Source: Methanocella_A sp049676595 (GTDB lineage Archaea; Halobacteriota; Methanocellia; Methanocellales; Methanocellaceae). From it: a stretch of DNA of 64,000 nucleotides. Numbering within the stretch: the stretch's first letter is position 1; the number at the start of each line of letters is the position of its first letter. Location of the stretch: contig NZ_CP187259.1 in the NCBI RefSeq assembly GCF_049676595.1, forward strand, positions 2,294,001 to 2,358,000, in the 5' to 3' direction. Of the stretch, positions 51,937-60,652 are shown piece after piece. The notes below the pieces were generated by a model, which worked only from the letters and a program-made list of their open reading frames with translations, did not search any database and had not been told where the DNA came from. Made by a program: the position numbers and the translations under genes.

Positions 51937-52063
51937 GTACCGTTTACACGAAGTACGCGAGGTACGCGAAGTACGCGAAGTTTTACGATAAGATCATCTT
52001 ACAGCATGCCATTACCGTACTTTGAGTACTTCGCGTACCTCGCGTACCTCGTGTAAACGGTAC
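51937..52063. repeat. 38-bp-arm palindrome built of GTACGCGA units
   Basis: Arms 51937-51974 and 52026-52063 are inverted copies with a single mismatch, separated by 51 bases. Each arm begins GTACCGTTTACACGA and continues with repeated GTACGCGA(A/G) units. This lies in the 51810-52328 gap between tRNA-Gln and a small gene; nothing else is seen there apart from AT-rich promoter-like sequence. Its sequence is unrelated to the CGCTGCGCTGTGCC family. Confidence 0.9.
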
Positions 52064-52328
52064 GGGCACTCATACAAAACGATTCAGTAACGACTATACT
52101 GTGTAGCAAATTTGTAGATGATACAATTACGCTATGCAAGCGGCCATGATACAACCAATTAAATTCCGATAGACAAATTATACAGCGTTTTATCAAGAAT
52201 AGATTTAAGTACTACTACTTATTAATACAAATTAAGGCAATTTTGCCTTAGAATTAGCTATGAAGACATATTAATCCTCGGGGGGTTGAGTAGCACCAGT
52301 AGTAGCCAATCTGACATGTGGTGAACGT

Positions 52329-52697
52329 ATGGGAATCCTCGACAGCATCCTCGGCAAAGGCTCCGGCAGGCAATTGCAATCGCAGGAGCCAGAGAAGACA
52401 ATTCTCAGCATAGCTGTTTTATCGAAGTTCCGCATCAGCAATTCTTACGCTCTTTTGCAGCAGATCATCGAGGAGCAGTGCTCTCAAGGGTACCGTATCG
52501 ACGAGGACGTTACTACCCACATCATACCGGTCGGCACGTCGGTGCATGACCCGGACTACGACAAGGCGAGGATTGCCCGGCTCTTTCCGGATAGTGACCC
52601 TGATGAAATTTTCAGCAGGTCGGTAGAGAAGCCCTTCCAGGCCGCGGACGGGAACTTCGGGAAGTACTACATTATCTTTAAAAACAGCGCCCGGTAA
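52329..52697 (+). CDS. Small soluble protein, unknown
   Basis: 122 residues starting MGILDSILGKGSGRQ; GGTGAA four bases before the ATG is a good binding site. The body alternates strands and helices (ISNSYALLQQIIEEQCSQGY, FGKYYIIFKN). No signal peptide. The family is not recognised. The next gene follows 90 bases later and may be cotranscribed. Confidence 0.6.
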   Translation: MGILDSILGKGSGRQLQSQEPEKTILSIAVLSKFRISNSYALLQQIIEEQCSQGYRIDEDVTTHIIPVGTSVHDPDYDKARIARLFPDSDPDEIFSRSVEKPFQAADGNFGKYYIIFKNSAR

Positions 52698-52787
52698 ACT
52701 TCATTTTTGCCAAGGCAGCGAAGCGATTTTTTAATATTTGAAAAGGTACCTATTAGCCTGCAATTTTATCGTGATACGGTGAGGGTT

Positions 52788-53240
52788 ATGCACTACGAGG
52801 AGCTATTAGTCTACCTTCAAAATCTGAACATCAAGATTGTTCCCACAGAAGAAGCCCGGGTCCGGGGCTATGATCTTCAAGCTTACAAAAAGCTGGCAAA
52901 GCGTACCGAAACGATCGACTACGACTGCGATTTCCACAACGGCACCTGTAAGGGTATGCTGCTGGGAGGTGGCGGGTGCTGTCACCAGTGCGCGGTCGGT
53001 TTCGGCTACTGGCGAAAGGAGGGCCCGGCGCTGGACGAGGCTTCGGTACGGGCGATGGCGGAGTACTTTGACGCTAAGACGGGTTTCATGCGGGCGGGCG
53101 TCGGGTGCATATTGCCGAGAGAGCTGCGCAGCCCGACCTGCTTGTACGTCTTCTGCTCAGAGGATGAGATGTCGGGAGAAGACCGGGAGATCCTGTACAG
53201 AATACAGTTCGGGGCGAGCTGGTCTCAAGGCAAAGTCTGA
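52788..53240 (+). CDS. Cysteine-rich protein, possible metal or Fe-S binding
   Basis: 150 residues from ATG 52788, chosen because GGTGAGGG lies directly upstream; the frame is open to 52707. It has eight or so Cys: CDFHNGTCKGML, GGCCHQC (about 88-94 of the mature frame), GCILPRELRSPTCLYVFC. The spacing would suit a zinc or Fe-S site like that of some YkgJ-type putative zinc/iron-chelating proteins, but the CxxxCC motif is not exact. Immediately downstream is the thermosome promoter region. Confidence 0.6.
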   Translation: MHYEELLVYLQNLNIKIVPTEEARVRGYDLQAYKKLAKRTETIDYDCDFHNGTCKGMLLGGGGCCHQCAVGFGYWRKEGPALDEASVRAMAEYFDAKTGFMRAGVGCILPRELRSPTCLYVFCSEDEMSGEDREILYRIQFGASWSQGKV

Positions 53241-53257
53241 TCATAAACTATATATAG

Positions 53258-53285
53258 AACTCTTAACCTAGAACAGTTAGGAGTT
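53258..53285. promoter_or_regulatory. Inverted repeat upstream of thermosome gene
   Basis: AACTCTTAAC (53258-53267) and GTTAGGAGTT (53276-53285) pair at nine of ten positions. It lies between the cysteine-rich gene and the thermosome promoter; it could be a terminator for the former or an operator for the latter. Confidence 0.4.
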
Positions 53286-53315
53286 TAGTAAATTATAATA
53301 TTAATTTATACTTTT

Positions 53316-53352
53316 TAACTGGTACTTCTAATCGGTACTTTTTAATCGGTAT
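53316..53352 (+). promoter_or_regulatory. Three direct repeats in thermosome promoter/leader
   Basis: TAACTGGTAC, TAATCGGTAC and TAATCGGTAT start at 53316, 53329 and 53343, about one helical turn plus apart. They follow a TATA-like AATTTATACTT and precede AAGGAGG. They fall where a heat-shock repressor would block transcription. Confidence 0.45.
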
Positions 53353-53375
53353 TACCAGTAAAGGAGGTTTTAAAT

Positions 53376-55025
53376 TTGGCACAACAACAAGGCAATCCCC
53401 AGTACGTAATTATGAGGGAAGGCTCCAGCAGGACCAGGGGCCGGGACGCACAGGGAATGAATCTTATGGCCGCGAGGGCGGTTGCTGAGGCAGTCAGGAC
53501 CACTCTTGGCCCGAAGGGCATGGACAAGATGCTCGTCGACTCGACGGGCGACGTCATCATCACGAACGACGGCGTTACTATCCTGAAGGAAATGGACATC
53601 GAGCACCCGGCTGCAAAGATGATCGTAGAGATCGCCAAGACCCAGGACAACGAGGTCGGCGATGGCACAACCACCGCAGTCATAATCGCCGGCGAGCTGC
53701 TCAAGAATGCTGAAAACCTGTTAGACCTGGACATCCACCCGACGGTCATCGCGACGGGTTACAGGCAGGCAGCGACTAAGGCAGTAGAAATTCTGAGCTC
53801 ACTGGCATACCCTGTGACCATTAAAGATGAAGAGCTGCTCAAGAAATTCGCTATCACAGCTATGACCGGTAAGAGCCCGGAGTTTGTAGGCGAGAAGCTG
53901 GCAGACCTCGTAGTCAAGTCGGTGAAGGCAGTCATAGACGAGAACGGCAAGGTCAACGTAGACGACATCAAGGTCGAGAAGAAAGTCGGCGGTGCCATCG
54001 GCGACTCCGAATTAATTCAGGGCCTGGTCATCGATAAGGAAAGGATGCACCAGAATATGCCGAAGACCGTCAAGAACGCGAAGATCGCGCTCCTCGACAC
54101 AGCGCTCGAGATCCAGAAGACCGAAATTGACGCCAAGATCGGCATCAGCAGCCCGGACCAGCTCCAGAGCTTCCTCGACCAGGAAGAGAAGATGCTCAAG
54201 GACATGGTTACCAAGGTTCAGAAGACCGGAGCCAACGTTGTCTTCTGCCAGAAGGGCGTGGACGACCTGGTCCAGCACTACCTCGCCAAGGCTGGTATCA
54301 TGGCAGCCCGCAGGGTTAAGGAATCTGACCTCAAGCTGCTCGCCAAGGCAACCGGTGCAAAAGTCAGCACCAGCCTGGACGAGCTGACCAAGGACGACCT
54401 CGGCGCAGCCGGCCTCGTGGAAGAGCGCAAGATCGGCGACGAGGGCATGATCTTCGTCGAGAAGTGCAAGAACCCCAAGGCGGTCTCCTTTATCCTGAAG
54501 GGCGCAACGACGCACGTTGTTGACGAGCTCGACAGGGCAATCCACGATGCTCTCCGCGTCGTAGGCGTCGTAGTCGAGGACAAGAAGTACGTCACGGGCG
54601 GCGGCTCGACCGAAGTTGAGCTGGCGCTGCGCCTGAAGGAATACGCGTCCACAGTCGGTGGCAGAGAACAGCTCGCCATCGAGGCATTTGCCGAGGCTAT
54701 GCAGGTCATTCCGAGGACCCTCGCAGAGAACGCCGGCCTTGATCCGATTGATGTACTCGTCAGCCTGCGCAGCAAGCACGAGGGCAAGAGCGCAATGAAG
54801 ACTGCGGGCATCAACGTCTTCACCGGCGAAGCCGTAGACATGAAGAAGGAAGGCGTTATCGAGCCTTTACGCGTCAAGACCCAGGGCATCAGCGGCGCCG
54901 CAGAGGTAGCCGTCATGATCATGAGGATCGACGACGTCCTCGCAGCCTCCAAGCTCTCCGGCGGCGCACCGGGCGGCGGCATGCCCCCCGGAATGCCCCC
55001 CGGAATGGGCGGCATGGGAATGTAA
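53376..55025 (+). CDS. thsA: Thermosome subunit (group II chaperonin)
   Basis: 549 residues, complete. DAQGMNLMAARAVAEAVRTT, GPKGMDKMLVDSTGDVIITN, NEVGDGTTTAVIIAGELL and EEKMLKDMVTKVQKTGANVV are standard chaperonin blocks; GGGSTEVELALRL is present, and the C-terminus is the Gly/Met-rich tail (GGGMPPGMPPGM). It forms the ATP-driven double-ring protein-folding chamber. The start is TTG, fixed by a perfect GGAGGT eight bases upstream. The choice among thsA/thsB paralogues is arbitrary from one copy. Confidence 0.95.
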   Translation: MAQQQGNPQYVIMREGSSRTRGRDAQGMNLMAARAVAEAVRTTLGPKGMDKMLVDSTGDVIITNDGVTILKEMDIEHPAAKMIVEIAKTQDNEVGDGTTTAVIIAGELLKNAENLLDLDIHPTVIATGYRQAATKAVEILSSLAYPVTIKDEELLKKFAITAMTGKSPEFVGEKLADLVVKSVKAVIDENGKVNVDDIKVEKKVGGAIGDSELIQGLVIDKERMHQNMPKTVKNAKIALLDTALEIQKTEIDAKIGISSPDQLQSFLDQEEKMLKDMVTKVQKTGANVVFCQKGVDDLVQHYLAKAGIMAARRVKESDLKLLAKATGAKVSTSLDELTKDDLGAAGLVEERKIGDEGMIFVEKCKNPKAVSFILKGATTHVVDELDRAIHDALRVVGVVVEDKKYVTGGGSTEVELALRLKEYASTVGGREQLAIEAFAEAMQVIPRTLAENAGLDPIDVLVSLRSKHEGKSAMKTAGINVFTGEAVDMKKEGVIEPLRVKTQGISGAAEVAVMIMRIDDVLAASKLSGGAPGGGMPPGMPPGMGGMGM

Positions 55026-55066
55026 GGCCAGACCTTACATTCTTATACCTTTTTTCTTATTTTTCT
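55021..55066 (+). terminator. Terminator of the thermosome gene
   Basis: TGTAAGG-CCAGA-CCTTACA (55021-55039) overlaps the stop codon and is followed by runs of T (55050-55055 and 55060-55065). Confidence 0.7.
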
Positions 55067-55140
55067 AAAACTCGTCTCTACCGAGGGACGACTCGGCGGC
55101 TAATACGTTTCCAGTGCTATCTCTGAGCCTGTGACAGAAA

Positions 55141-55266
55141 TACGATCGCTGCGCTGTACCAGCCATCAGTTCCAGAAGATTCACAAGCAGTTGCCCCTGT
55201 GCTCGTGAACGTACACGATCGCTGCGCTGTGCCAGATCACAGATTGTTACAGATTTAACAGATTGC
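55141..55266. repeat. CGCTGCGCTGTGCC palindromic element, locus 4, left half
   Basis: Boxes CGCTGCGCTGTACC (55147) and CGCTGCGCTGTGCC (55220) are followed by ATCACAGATTGTTACAGATT and end in ACAGATTGC at the insertion-sequence border. The right half continues at 56672. Confidence 0.88.
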
Positions 55267-56671
55267 CAGTGTCCCCGTGTTTGTGGTGTTTGTGGTTGGG
55301 TTGTTGTGGGTTGTGGGGGTGGAGGAATAAGAGGTATTTGATGGGGGGCGGGGTTCCTTCGTTTTAGGTGTTATTGGTATGAGGGAACCGTGTCCGCCCC
55401 TGGATTTGAATCTTAAGTGTGTTGGGTTAAAGTCTTTCTCGAAGTTCTTTGACGCTTGTTTCCAGTTCTCAAGAGCAGGAGCATACTTCCTATTGTTGGT
55501 CAAGTGTACCCTGATGAATCGTAGTATGGAGGCTGTGTGCCGAAAGACATTCAATAGTAGTGACCGGTTGTTCTACTACCTGGGGAGGATGACTGTCGAT
55601 CAGATAACGTGGTGCTGTAACCGGTTACTTCATCGTAGTTTCCAGTTGTTGTGGCGGGACAGGTGGCATCATCATCCTGTACTATTGGCGATCGATACGA
55701 CTGATCAAGTGTATTACGGGGAGAAGACGGATTACGTGAGCAGTACCGTTAAGACCAGGGGGAGGAAGACGAACGAGGTTAAAGTCCTCAGTTTTGCCAC
55801 TATCAGCATAGTGGCCAGGAGGTTCAAATTCACTCTCGCTGTATTCCCGATACGTAACAGTGAGAGCAAGGCACAGCTCGTGGAGAAACTCCTATGGAGC
55901 ATACCTGGAGAATTACGAGTGCACGCTATTCTCATGGATAAGGGATTCTACCTCTCGGAAGTCATGCAAACCGTAGACAGGCTTGGGTACACGTACATTA
56001 TACCATGTAAGCAGTACCAGGATTTAGACCACCTGTACACGTTTTTAGAGGTCTCTGGCGAGAAGCATTGGAGGTATACGATGCATCGGGGAAGGCCTAA
56101 AGAGTACACGTTCGACGTGTACCTGGATGACCAGGGTATACAACGGTATATTGGGTTCGCCACAAACATGGATATGGCCAACCGTGATTTCGATACCCTC
56201 GCAACAGTGTACAGGTCCAGGTGGAATATAGAGAACGGGTATAAAGAGGCGAAAGAATTCAGGATAAAGACTAATAGCAGGAATCACGGGTACCGCGTAC
56301 TAGTATTTGCAATAAGCCATCTCATGATGAACTTGTATACCCTTACTAAGAGAGCGAATAAAAGGGCAGTGATCACTTTAACAGACATGAAAGACGCCCT
56401 GGAGCACATACTCGAATTTTTAATGCCCGTAGTCAGGCCTGCTCCCGATCGGCTATCAAAACACTTGGTAATCGTCTGGTAGCCAACAATCCGATTAGCG
56501 TATGCTATCAACAAAACCGCCTGGAAACCCTGAGCCACCCAGAAAAACACGACCAGAATCCCAGCAAAACAACCTCAAACCACCACAGCCCGCCCCCAAA
56601 CCTCAAGATCCAAGCCCACCCCCCACAATCACACCAACCCCAACCACTAACAGCGACCCACGTGAATACTG
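55267..56671. mobile_element. Insertion sequence, 1405 bp, DDE (IS4-superfamily-like)
   Basis: Ends are CAGTGTCC...  and ...GTGAATACTG, forming imperfect terminal inverted repeats of about 55 bases, rich in G/T on the left and C/A on the right. A 6-bp direct repeat GATTGC (55261-55266 and 56672-56677) is the target-site duplication. It carries one intact transposase. The element interrupts a palindromic repeat whose two halves are otherwise continuous with copies elsewhere in the window. An archaeal ISH3-like affiliation is possible but not certain. Confidence 0.85.
55379..56482 (+). CDS. IS transposase, DDE type
   Basis: 367 residues, intact. The RNase-H-like catalytic domain shows LLAIDTTDQVYYGEK (first Asp, near 103), ILMDKGFYLSEVMQ (second Asp, near 180) and YRSRWNIENGYKEAKEFR (Glu, near 283), the last matching the Y-(2)-R-(3)-E-(6)-K signature of IS4-like elements. 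Codon use is less GC-rich than in neighbouring genes, which fits recent transfer. It lies within the terminal inverted repeats and is presumably active or recently so. Confidence 0.9.
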   Translation: MREPCPPLDLNLKCVGLKSFSKFFDACFQFSRAGAYFLLLVKCTLMNRSMEAVCRKTFNSSDRLFYYLGRMTVDQITWCCNRLLHRSFQLLWRDRWHHHPVLLAIDTTDQVYYGEKTDYVSSTVKTRGRKTNEVKVLSFATISIVARRFKFTLAVFPIRNSESKAQLVEKLLWSIPGELRVHAILMDKGFYLSEVMQTVDRLGYTYIIPCKQYQDLDHLYTFLEVSGEKHWRYTMHRGRPKEYTFDVYLDDQGIQRYIGFATNMDMANRDFDTLATVYRSRWNIENGYKEAKEFRIKTNSRNHGYRVLVFAISHLMMNLYTLTKRANKRAVITLTDMKDALEHILEFLMPVVRPAPDRLSKHLVIVW

Positions 56672-56925
56672 GATTGCACAGATGACGGCTTTAGATATAA
56701 GGAATTGTGTGAGCCCGTTTCTTTTTGATTATCGATTAGCATCTGTGAAATCTGTCGAATCTGTCGTAATCTGTGATCTGGCACAGCGCAGCGTTAGTCC
56801 ACGTTCGCGAGCACAGAGACAACACTATGAATGCTATCCGAGAAATCAGTATCAAGCACAGCGCAGCGTTCGTATTGCTGCCTCACTGAATCTGAGCAAT
56901 CAGGTATGCACAGCGCAGCGATCAT
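56672..56925. repeat. CGCTGCGCTGTGCC palindromic element, locus 4, right half
   Basis: Continues from the target duplication (GATTGCACAGATG), then ATCTGTGAAATCTGTCGAATCT, and CACAGCGCAGCG boxes at 56782, 56857 and 56909. With the left half at 55141-55266 it makes an element like locus 3. It lies before the minus-strand tRNA-Val gene. Confidence 0.88.
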
Positions 56926-57022
56926 TATCCTTCTCGCCAGACATATGCAGTAGAAATTCCGCTCGACACAGATACCGAAAGGTACACAGTTCAGAAAACT
57001 AAAAAATTTAGAAAACGATGAG

Positions 57023-57096
57023 TGGGCCCGATGAGATTCGAACTCATGGCCTCCGCCATGTCAAGGCGACGTCATAACCAGCTAGACCACGGGCCC
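57023..57096 (-). tRNA. tRNA-Val (anticodon GAC)
   Basis: A 74-base cloverleaf: acceptor GGGCCCG/CGGGCCC with discriminator A, anticodon loop TTGACAT, T-arm ATGAGTTCGAATCTCAT. No encoded CCA, no intron. Confidence 0.93.
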
Positions 57097-57266
57097 ATCG
57101 CTATATCCAATAACACTATGCGTTCGTTTTGTGCGTACGCATTGTGCGACCTATACTATACCCATATCACATATAAAGGTTTCGAGCGAGTCGAATTTTC
57201 ATTTATAAAGCCCGCCGTGCCCCATATACGCCCGTATGTTAGTTTCGGTGCGCTCACTACAAAAGC

Positions 57267-57295
57267 TATAAAACAGGATGGTATTTAGTGTTATG
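57267..57295 (+). promoter_or_regulatory. TATA box and out-of-frame leaderless ATG of the exonuclease gene
   Basis: TATAAAA (57267-57273) lies 20-26 bases before ATG 57293, the ideal spacing for a leaderless start. That ATG, however, is in a different frame from the exonuclease and stops after 16 codons. The exonuclease frame is open from 57289. Confidence 0.45.
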
Positions 57296-57414
57296 AGGTA
57301 CCGCATACGAACGACAGGCTCACTGATATCGCCGGCCGGCTGAAGTCGAGGGAAGAGGCCCGGAGAGAGTACGAGGTCATAGCTGAGGCTGACGATGCGC
57401 CCGATGATGGCTTT

Positions 57415-58395
57415 ATGCCTTCGTGGCTGTACGATGACGATTTCGAGCGGGGCCTGGAAGTCAAGAATAAGTTCCTCGACCTCTACAAAGCCAAATCCCT
57501 TGAAGAGGCGATTCCGGGCAAGCCCGTGTCGAACTCGTTCGGGGAATGTTATGCGATCAGCAGTAAGACAGAGTACCGCCAGGCCCGCATCGGCGGAGAC
57601 GACGCGAGGCAGGCACTGCTGGCCCAGTTGAGGCTGCTGCACGGGATCGGGCCCGAGAAAGAGGCTAAGCTGAAGGCTGATGGGTACCGGACTATCGAGG
57701 ACCTGATTGCCCACCCCCGGTGGGGTAAAAAGGCGAAGGAATTTGTCGATCTTATCGATGCCGGCGATCCGGCGTCGATCCAGCAGGAGATCTGGAAGTG
57801 GCTGCCGAAGTCTCACCCGCTGAACCTGTACGTCAGTGCCTACGCGGACATGGAGAGGCTCACAGTGATAGATATCGAAACTCTGGGACTGTTCTCCCGG
57901 CCGATCATCCTGTTTGGTGCAGCATATGTGCAGGATAATCAGATTCACACGGTGCAATATCTTGCCCGCAACATCGAAGAGGAGGCTGCGGCCATAGAGG
58001 AGTTCTGCACCAAGGTTTCGGACGGGCCCATCCTGTCATACAACGGCCGGTCGTTCGACGTTCCCTACGTGAACCAGCGCCGGTGGTTCTACGACATGCC
58101 GGGCGAGATGGAGAACATTCACTTTGACATGCTGCACTTTTCCAGGCGTGCCTTCAAGGACAAGGTGCCCGATGCCCGCCTTGTGACCATCGAAAAGCAT
58201 CTGTACGGTAAAGACAGACAGGATGATGTGCCGGGCGCCATGGTGCCCGAGTTCTACGAGGCGTACCTGAATAAGAACAATCCGGGACCGCTGGTGCCGA
58301 TTGTGGAGCACAATAAACAGGATATGATTACGCTGGCCAACATTTTCACCCACATCTGCGACGAGGAGTGCAACTGCCACCATGTCCGCCGTTGA
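57415..58395 (+). CDS. RNase H-like (YprB/MrfB-type) exonuclease
   Basis: 326 residues from ATG 57415. Homologous-looking coding sequence extends about 42 codons upstream (NDRLTDIAGRLKSREEARRE) without a normal start codon, so the true N-terminus is unclear. A helix-hairpin-helix (LHGIGPEKEAKLKADGYRTI, about 78-97) precedes a DEDD exonuclease core: TVIDIETLGLF, LSYNGRSFDVPYV, HFDMLHFSRR and EHNKQDMITL. It overlaps the next gene, a YprA/MrfA-type helicase, by 14 bases. In Bacillus the YprA-YprB pair repairs mitomycin-C crosslinks; the same linkage here suggests a similar repair pair in an archaeon. Confidence 0.85.
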   Translation: MPSWLYDDDFERGLEVKNKFLDLYKAKSLEEAIPGKPVSNSFGECYAISSKTEYRQARIGGDDARQALLAQLRLLHGIGPEKEAKLKADGYRTIEDLIAHPRWGKKAKEFVDLIDAGDPASIQQEIWKWLPKSHPLNLYVSAYADMERLTVIDIETLGLFSRPIILFGAAYVQDNQIHTVQYLARNIEEEAAAIEEFCTKVSDGPILSYNGRSFDVPYVNQRRWFYDMPGEMENIHFDMLHFSRRAFKDKVPDARLVTIEKHLYGKDRQDDVPGAMVPEFYEAYLNKNNPGPLVPIVEHNKQDMITLANIFTHICDEECNCHHVRR

Positions 58396-60643
58396 CGAAT
58401 TTATCAGAGAGATCAGAGCTTCCGACGACTATGAAGGACAGATTGTCCACCTGGAGGAGATCGACGCCCGGGAGCCCCAGTATGACGACGTCAACCACAT
58501 CCTGGACGACAAGCTTCGGGCGTATCTCGACGGGGAAAAGATCAGGCTGTATACCCACCAGGCAAGGGCTATCGACCTTGCGCTCGACGGCAAAAATGTG
58601 ATCGTCAGCACGCCCACGGCCTCGGGCAAGACGCTGGCGTTCAACATCCCGGTCTTTCAGGCGCTGCTCGAGGATAAAAAGGCGACCGCGCTCTATTTGT
58701 ACCCGATGAAGGCGCTGTCCAACGACCAGCTCAAGACGCTGCGGCGCATGGACGAAGCACTGAGTACCAGAGCCCTGCCGGCAACCTACGACGGCGACAC
58801 ACCTCAGTCTGCCCGGACAACGATCAGGGACAAGTCCCGCATCATCGTCAGTAACCCATATGCAATTCACCGCTATTTAGCCTGGAACGACCGGTGGCGA
58901 AAGTTTTTCTCCGGCCTGAAATACATCATCATCGACGAGGCCCATATGTACCGTGGCGTGTTCGGCTCCAGCGTAGCCATGCTGCTCCGCCGGCTGCTGC
59001 GCGTCCTGAAAAGGTACGGCTCCGATCCTCAGTTTATATTATCGTCGGCGACGATAGCCAACCCGGAAGAGCATTCGAAGAAGCTCACCGGCAAGGACTT
59101 CACAGTCGTTTCCAGAGACGGCTCCGGCAGGGGTAAAAAGCATTTCCTGTTCTGGAACCCGCCCATCTTCGGCAGCCAGCGGGCGTCTACCCACCAGGAA
59201 ACGGCCGGGCTCATCACGAAACAGCTTGACCACGGCTTGCAGACGCTGTGTTTTACGAAGTCCAGGCGCATGGCCGAGCTGATCGCCATGTGGGCGAGGG
59301 ACCGGGAGAACGGCCTCTACCGTAATGAAATCATGCCCTACCGGGCCGGCTACCTGCCCGAAGACCGGCGCAAGATCGAGGATGACCTCAAGAACGGCCG
59401 GCTGCGGGCGGTCACCTCGACTAACGCTCTCGAAGTAGGCATAGACATAGGCTCGCTGGACTCGGTGATCATCTCAGGCTACCCTGGCACCAGGATCTCG
59501 ACCTGGCAGCAGGCAGGCCGGGCAGGCCGTGGCAGGGATGACGCGCTTGTCACCCTCGTGGCGTTCGACGATCCGATCGACCAGTTCTACATGAAGCACC
59601 CGGAGAGATTTTTCGGGGCCAGGAGCGAAGAGGCCATTATCGACCTGCATAACCCGTACATCCTCATGGGCCACCTCATGTGTGCTTCGGCGGAAATGCC
59701 GCTGACCGCAAACGATTCGCTTTACTTCGGCGACGTATCGGGCATCATCGAAGCGATGGCATCTTCCGGCCTGCTCAGGAATACGCCGAGAGGCTACGTG
59801 TACGGTGGGGCCAAGAGCCCGTCAGAGATCGTGAGCCTCAACAACATTTCCAGCCGGGGAGTCAATGTGATCTGCGAAGGCAGAGTGATCGAGACGCTGG
59901 AAGTAGCTAGGGCATGCTCCGAAGCCCACGAAGGCGCTGTCCTGCTCCACCAGGGCGAGACATATCTGATCGATAGCCTCGATCTAAACCTTGGAGTTGC
60001 AAAGGCAAAGCGACAGAACGTCGACTACTACACTGAAGCCCTGAAGCAGTCGGACGTGCGGATAAAATCCGAGCGGAGCCACAAGACGGTCAGCGGCATC
60101 ACGGTTTCGGTCGGAGACGTCACTGTCACTGAACAGTACTATGAGTACGCCGTCAGGCGATACGAGAAGCTGGTCGGCTACTTCCCGCTGGACCTGCCAC
60201 CCCAGGTCTTCGAATCGGTGGCCGTGTGGTTCACGCTGTCGCCCGACTACCAGGAGCAATTGCTGGAGCAGGGGCACGACTTCAACGGTGGCATCCACGC
60301 GGTAGAGCATGGCATGATCGCCATGGCACCAGTCCATGCGTTGTGCGATCGATGGGACCTCGGCGGGCTATCTACGCCGCTCCATCCCGATACAGGCGTG
60401 CCCACGATCTTCGTCTACGACGGGTACGAGGGCGGCATAGGGATAGCTGAAAAGTGTTACGAGATCTTCCCGGAGCTGGCGAAAGCCACACTTGAGATGA
60501 TCAAGGACTGCGAGTGCGAAGATGGCTGCCCGGCCTGTATCTACTCGCCAAAGTGCGGGAATAAGAATGCTCCTCTGGATAAGGAAACGGCTCTAACGAT
60601 ACTTAGAGCCCTGACTGGCCAGGAAAGCAGTAAAAATGAATGA
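58382..60643 (+). CDS. DEAD/DEAH-box helicase with C-terminal zinc module (YprA/MrfA-like)
   Basis: 753 residues. Motif I is VSTPTASGKTLAFN (about 75-88); DEAH-type motif II is IIIDEAHMYRGVFGS; motif III-like LSSATIANPEEH follows; motifs V and VI are TNALEVGIDIGSLD and QQAGRAGRGRD. The C-terminal MrfA zinc-binding (DUF1998) module holds four Cys in CECEDGCPACIYSPKCGN (about 715-732). It overlaps the exonuclease gene, so their translation is probably coupled. Role as helicase in DNA repair follows from the family; the archaeal substrate is unknown. Confidence 0.9.
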   Translation: MSAVDEFIREIRASDDYEGQIVHLEEIDAREPQYDDVNHILDDKLRAYLDGEKIRLYTHQARAIDLALDGKNVIVSTPTASGKTLAFNIPVFQALLEDKKATALYLYPMKALSNDQLKTLRRMDEALSTRALPATYDGDTPQSARTTIRDKSRIIVSNPYAIHRYLAWNDRWRKFFSGLKYIIIDEAHMYRGVFGSSVAMLLRRLLRVLKRYGSDPQFILSSATIANPEEHSKKLTGKDFTVVSRDGSGRGKKHFLFWNPPIFGSQRASTHQETAGLITKQLDHGLQTLCFTKSRRMAELIAMWARDRENGLYRNEIMPYRAGYLPEDRRKIEDDLKNGRLRAVTSTNALEVGIDIGSLDSVIISGYPGTRISTWQQAGRAGRGRDDALVTLVAFDDPIDQFYMKHPERFFGARSEEAIIDLHNPYILMGHLMCASAEMPLTANDSLYFGDVSGIIEAMASSGLLRNTPRGYVYGGAKSPSEIVSLNNISSRGVNVICEGRVIETLEVARACSEAHEGAVLLHQGETYLIDSLDLNLGVAKAKRQNVDYYTEALKQSDVRIKSERSHKTVSGITVSVGDVTVTEQYYEYAVRRYEKLVGYFPLDLPPQVFESVAVWFTLSPDYQEQLLEQGHDFNGGIHAVEHGMIAMAPVHALCDRWDLGGLSTPLHPDTGVPTIFVYDGYEGGIGIAEKCYEIFPELAKATLEMIKDCECEDGCPACIYSPKCGNKNAPLDKETALTILRALTGQESSKNE

Positions 60644-60652
60644 GTATTTGAG

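Noticed and set aside
51937..52063. CRISPR-like array from the repeated GTACGCGA units
   Set aside because: Units are 8-9 bases with no spacers and form an inverted, not direct, structure; no cas genes are in the window.
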